A DNA stretch of 64,000 bases from CAXTSE01 sp035554115 (GTDB taxonomy: Bacteria; Actinomycetota; Actinomycetes; Actinomycetales; Microbacteriaceae): positions 62,001-126,000 of the forward strand of contig DATMIW010000013.1 of assembly GCA_035554115.1 (NCBI GenBank), written 5' to 3'. Positions 62,480-64,000 of this stretch are shown here, in pieces. The notes beneath the pieces are model-generated. The model ran no database searches, had not been told where the DNA came from, and worked only from the letters and a program-made list of their open reading frames with translations. Positions within the stretch are counted from its first letter, which is position 1. Every line of letters starts with the position of its first letter. Both the position numbers and the translations under genes were made by a program.

Positions 62480-63031
62480 ATGGTGGTATCGAAGCCGCGG
62501 CGAGGGCAGGGCAGCGACGCCCTCCGAGACGCCGCCATCGAAGTCGCAAAAGAGCGCGGGTTGGGCAAGCTCAGCCTTCGCGAGGTCGCCGAACGCGGCG
62601 GGGTGACGCACGGGCTGATCCGTCACCACTTCGGCGGGCGGGAGGGCCTCGTCAGCGCGGCCGTCGAGATCGCGGCGAACCGCACGCACTACCTCAGTGA
62701 TACCTCCGGCCGCACGCTCGCGACTCAGATCGACGACACCCTCGGCGAATTGCGCGTTCAATATGAAGCAGTGCTTTCGAACCAGTACCAGAAAGTCCTC
62801 GACGCGGTCTACGAGGGATACAACGTCGAAGTGGTGAATTGGCTCCGCGAGCGAGACCTGCCCGGTGATGAGACGACCATCGAACTGATGAACGCACTTA
62901 TCGAGGGAATAACCATCCGACGAGTCGTGCGCGGGGAATCCTTCGACCCTGATGCCGCGCTCGAGCGCTTCGTCGACATGTTGAAGCTCTTGCAGGCGGA
63001 AGCACGCGAGGTGCCCGGCCCCAGCGATTAG
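62480..63031 (+). CDS. TetR family regulator
   Basis: 183 aa. HTH GLGKLSLREVAERGGVTHGL followed by IRHHFGGREGLVSAAVE (residues about 29-66); the C-terminal ligand-binding domain is diverse. It lies 160 bp before demethylase 4. An inverted repeat typical of TetR operators (ACTAACC-N4-GGATAGT) is at the demethylase 4 promoter, and the same design occurs at demethylase 1, so it probably represses both and releases DNA on binding a pathway metabolite. Confidence 0.88.
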   Translation: MVVSKPRRGQGSDALRDAAIEVAKERGLGKLSLREVAERGGVTHGLIRHHFGGREGLVSAAVEIAANRTHYLSDTSGRTLATQIDDTLGELRVQYEAVLSNQYQKVLDAVYEGYNVEVVNWLRERDLPGDETTIELMNALIEGITIRRVVRGESFDPDAALERFVDMLKLLQAEAREVPGPSD

Positions 63032-63058
63032 CGCCTCGCGCGCCAGTACTGAGTTCGC

Positions 63059-63086
63059 CGCCCCCGGAAATTCTTCTCCGGGGGCG
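63059..63086 (+). terminator. Terminator of the TetR gene
   Basis: CGCCCCCGG (63059-63067) and CCGGGGGCG (63078-63086), perfect stem with a 10-nt loop, directly followed by the promoter of the next gene. Confidence 0.8.
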
Positions 63087-63133
63087 TTGACGTGCGCGCG
63101 CCTTCGAGCTACGTTACTAACCACTTGGATAGT
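63087..63133 (+). promoter_or_regulatory. Promoter and operator of O-demethylase gene 4
   Basis: TTGACG (63087-63092), 17-bp spacer, TACGTT (63110-63115) as -10, then the inverted repeat ACTAACC-ACTT-GGATAGT (63116-63133) over the expected transcription start. The half-sites and 4-bp spacing match the site at 16725-16742. Confidence 0.72.
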
Positions 63134-63192
63134 TGTAATCCATGAGTACACAGGCGTACGTGCATCTCGCACCGGAAAGGCGTTACCGCATC

Positions 63193-64000
63193 ATGACCAC
63201 CACTAGCCTCCAGGATGTTCTCGACGCAGCGCCCACCCCGCTGCGGGCTCTGCGCGATCTTCCCTTCGTCGACCCGATCGAGATCGACGGGCTCGTTCCC
63301 GAGTACACCAATTGGCGCCGCGAGCAGACCGTCTGGCACAAGTCGGCGGCCCTCATGGACCAGTCGCACCACATGCTCGACCTGTGGGTCACCGGACCCG
63401 ACGCGTACGAAGCCCTGGGACGACTGACCGCGGGTTCGTACACGAAGTTCCGCAACTATTCGGCCAAGCAGTACATCGCGGTGTCGCCCGAGGGCTACAT
63501 CATCGGCGACGGCATTCTCATCCGCTATTCGGAGGACTCCTTCCACCTCATCGGTGATATGCCTCTCGTCAGTTGGGTGAAGTTCAACCTCGAAACAGGC
63601 GACGCCGATGTCACTCTCGACCTCGATCTCAGCACCCCGCTGCGAGGCGGAAAGCCCCCGCGCAACTTCCGCTACGAGATCCAGGGCCCGGATGCGCTGA
63701 AGATCATCGCGAAAGCGACCGTCGGTGAGCTGCCGGACACCAAATTCTTCGGACTCGAGGATCTCGAGATCGCCGGCCACAAACTTCACGGTCTGCGGCA
63801 CGGTATGGCCGGCCAGCCCGGCCTCGAGCTCTATGGCCCCTGGGCGGCAGGTGACGAGGTGCGCGCGGCACTTCTCGAAGCGGGTGCCGAGTACGGCATC
63901 GAAGAGGTCGGATTCCGCGCGTACTGGACCTCGTGCCTCGAGTCGGGATGGCTGTGTGTCGAGCTTCCCGCGACAGTCGCAAGCCCGTCGACTAGGGCAT
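63193..64000 (+). CDS. LigM/DesA-like tetrahydrofolate-dependent O-demethylase (copy 4), 3-prime end beyond the window
   Basis: 269 residues are visible from the ATG at 63193; the frame is open to the window end, so about 200 residues are missing. GcvT-fold blocks: VPEYTNWRREQTVWHKSAAL (residues 35-54), MDQSHHMLDLWVTGPDAYEA, KQYIAVSPEGYIIGDGILIR, YEIQGPDALKIIAKATVGEL, LRHGMAGQPGLELYGPWA and AYWTSCLESGWL (tyrosine 244). All conserved landmarks of the LigM/DesA group are kept. It lies downstream of TetR with a probable TetR operator in front. Confidence 0.85.
   Translation, partial: MTTTSLQDVLDAAPTPLRALRDLPFVDPIEIDGLVPEYTNWRREQTVWHKSAALMDQSHHMLDLWVTGPDAYEALGRLTAGSYTKFRNYSAKQYIAVSPEGYIIGDGILIRYSEDSFHLIGDMPLVSWVKFNLETGDADVTLDLDLSTPLRGGKPPRNFRYEIQGPDALKIIAKATVGELPDTKFFGLEDLEIAGHKLHGLRHGMAGQPGLELYGPWAAGDEVRAALLEAGAEYGIEEVGFRAYWTSCLESGWLCVELPATVASPSTRA

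Overview
The window reads as a chromosomal segment of a high-GC Gram-positive actinobacterium, most probably Microbacteriaceae. Evidence: a Tad/Flp pilus locus of the actinobacterial type with DUF4244, malate:quinone oxidoreductase, a small SRP RNA next to dnaX, NusG with a long acidic N-terminal extension, Rv2578c-type radical SAM and DUF3105 proteins, frequent GTG starts and many ATGA/GTGA overlaps.

Layout. 0-2.7 kb: leftward Tad pilus operon. 3-9.2 kb: acetyl-CoA synthetase, RidA, a class A penicillin-binding protein with PASTA domains, a metallophosphoesterase. 9.3-14 kb: tRNA-Pro, thymidine kinase, response regulator, radical SAM protein, Mqo, VanZ-like protein. 14.2-22.1 kb: asd-lysC and recR-dnaX with SRP RNA and tRNA-Ser; between the two pairs sits a rightward LigM/DesA-like demethylase gene (O-demethylase 1). 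22.2-28.8 kb: PH-domain protein, YceI, and a monosaccharide ABC transporter under a LacI regulator with visible operators. 28.8-41.3 kb: transsulfuration pair, exported and membrane proteins, ABC exporter, LuxR regulator, rplJ-rplL and assorted genes. 41.4-45.7 kb: rplA, rplK, nusG, secE, tRNA-Trp, aminotransferase.

45.7-59.8 kb is an accessory catabolic island between aminotransferase and murB. It holds a flavin monooxygenase, an MFS transporter, two further LigM/DesA-like proteins, two LysR regulators, a homoprotocatechuate-2,3-dioxygenase-like extradiol dioxygenase, a fumarylacetoacetate-hydrolase-family enzyme, a [2Fe-2S] ferredoxin with its reductase, and two tandem P450s whose signatures resemble GcoA (CYP255). 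After murB and two MaoC genes come a 26-codon peptide gene, a DUF1801 protein, a TetR regulator and a fourth LigM/DesA-like gene cut by the window end.

My reading is that the island, O-demethylase 1 at 16.8 kb and O-demethylase 4 at 63.2 kb form one dispersed system for removing methyl groups from methoxylated aromatics, both oxidatively (P450) and by transfer to tetrahydrofolate, followed by meta ring cleavage. A shared operator-like inverted repeat (ACTAWCC-N4-GGATARN) at the promoters of demethylases 1 and 4 ties the two distant genes to the TetR gene next to copy 4. Three dispersed palindromic repeat families also occur, one of which makes up the proline-rich linker of DnaX.
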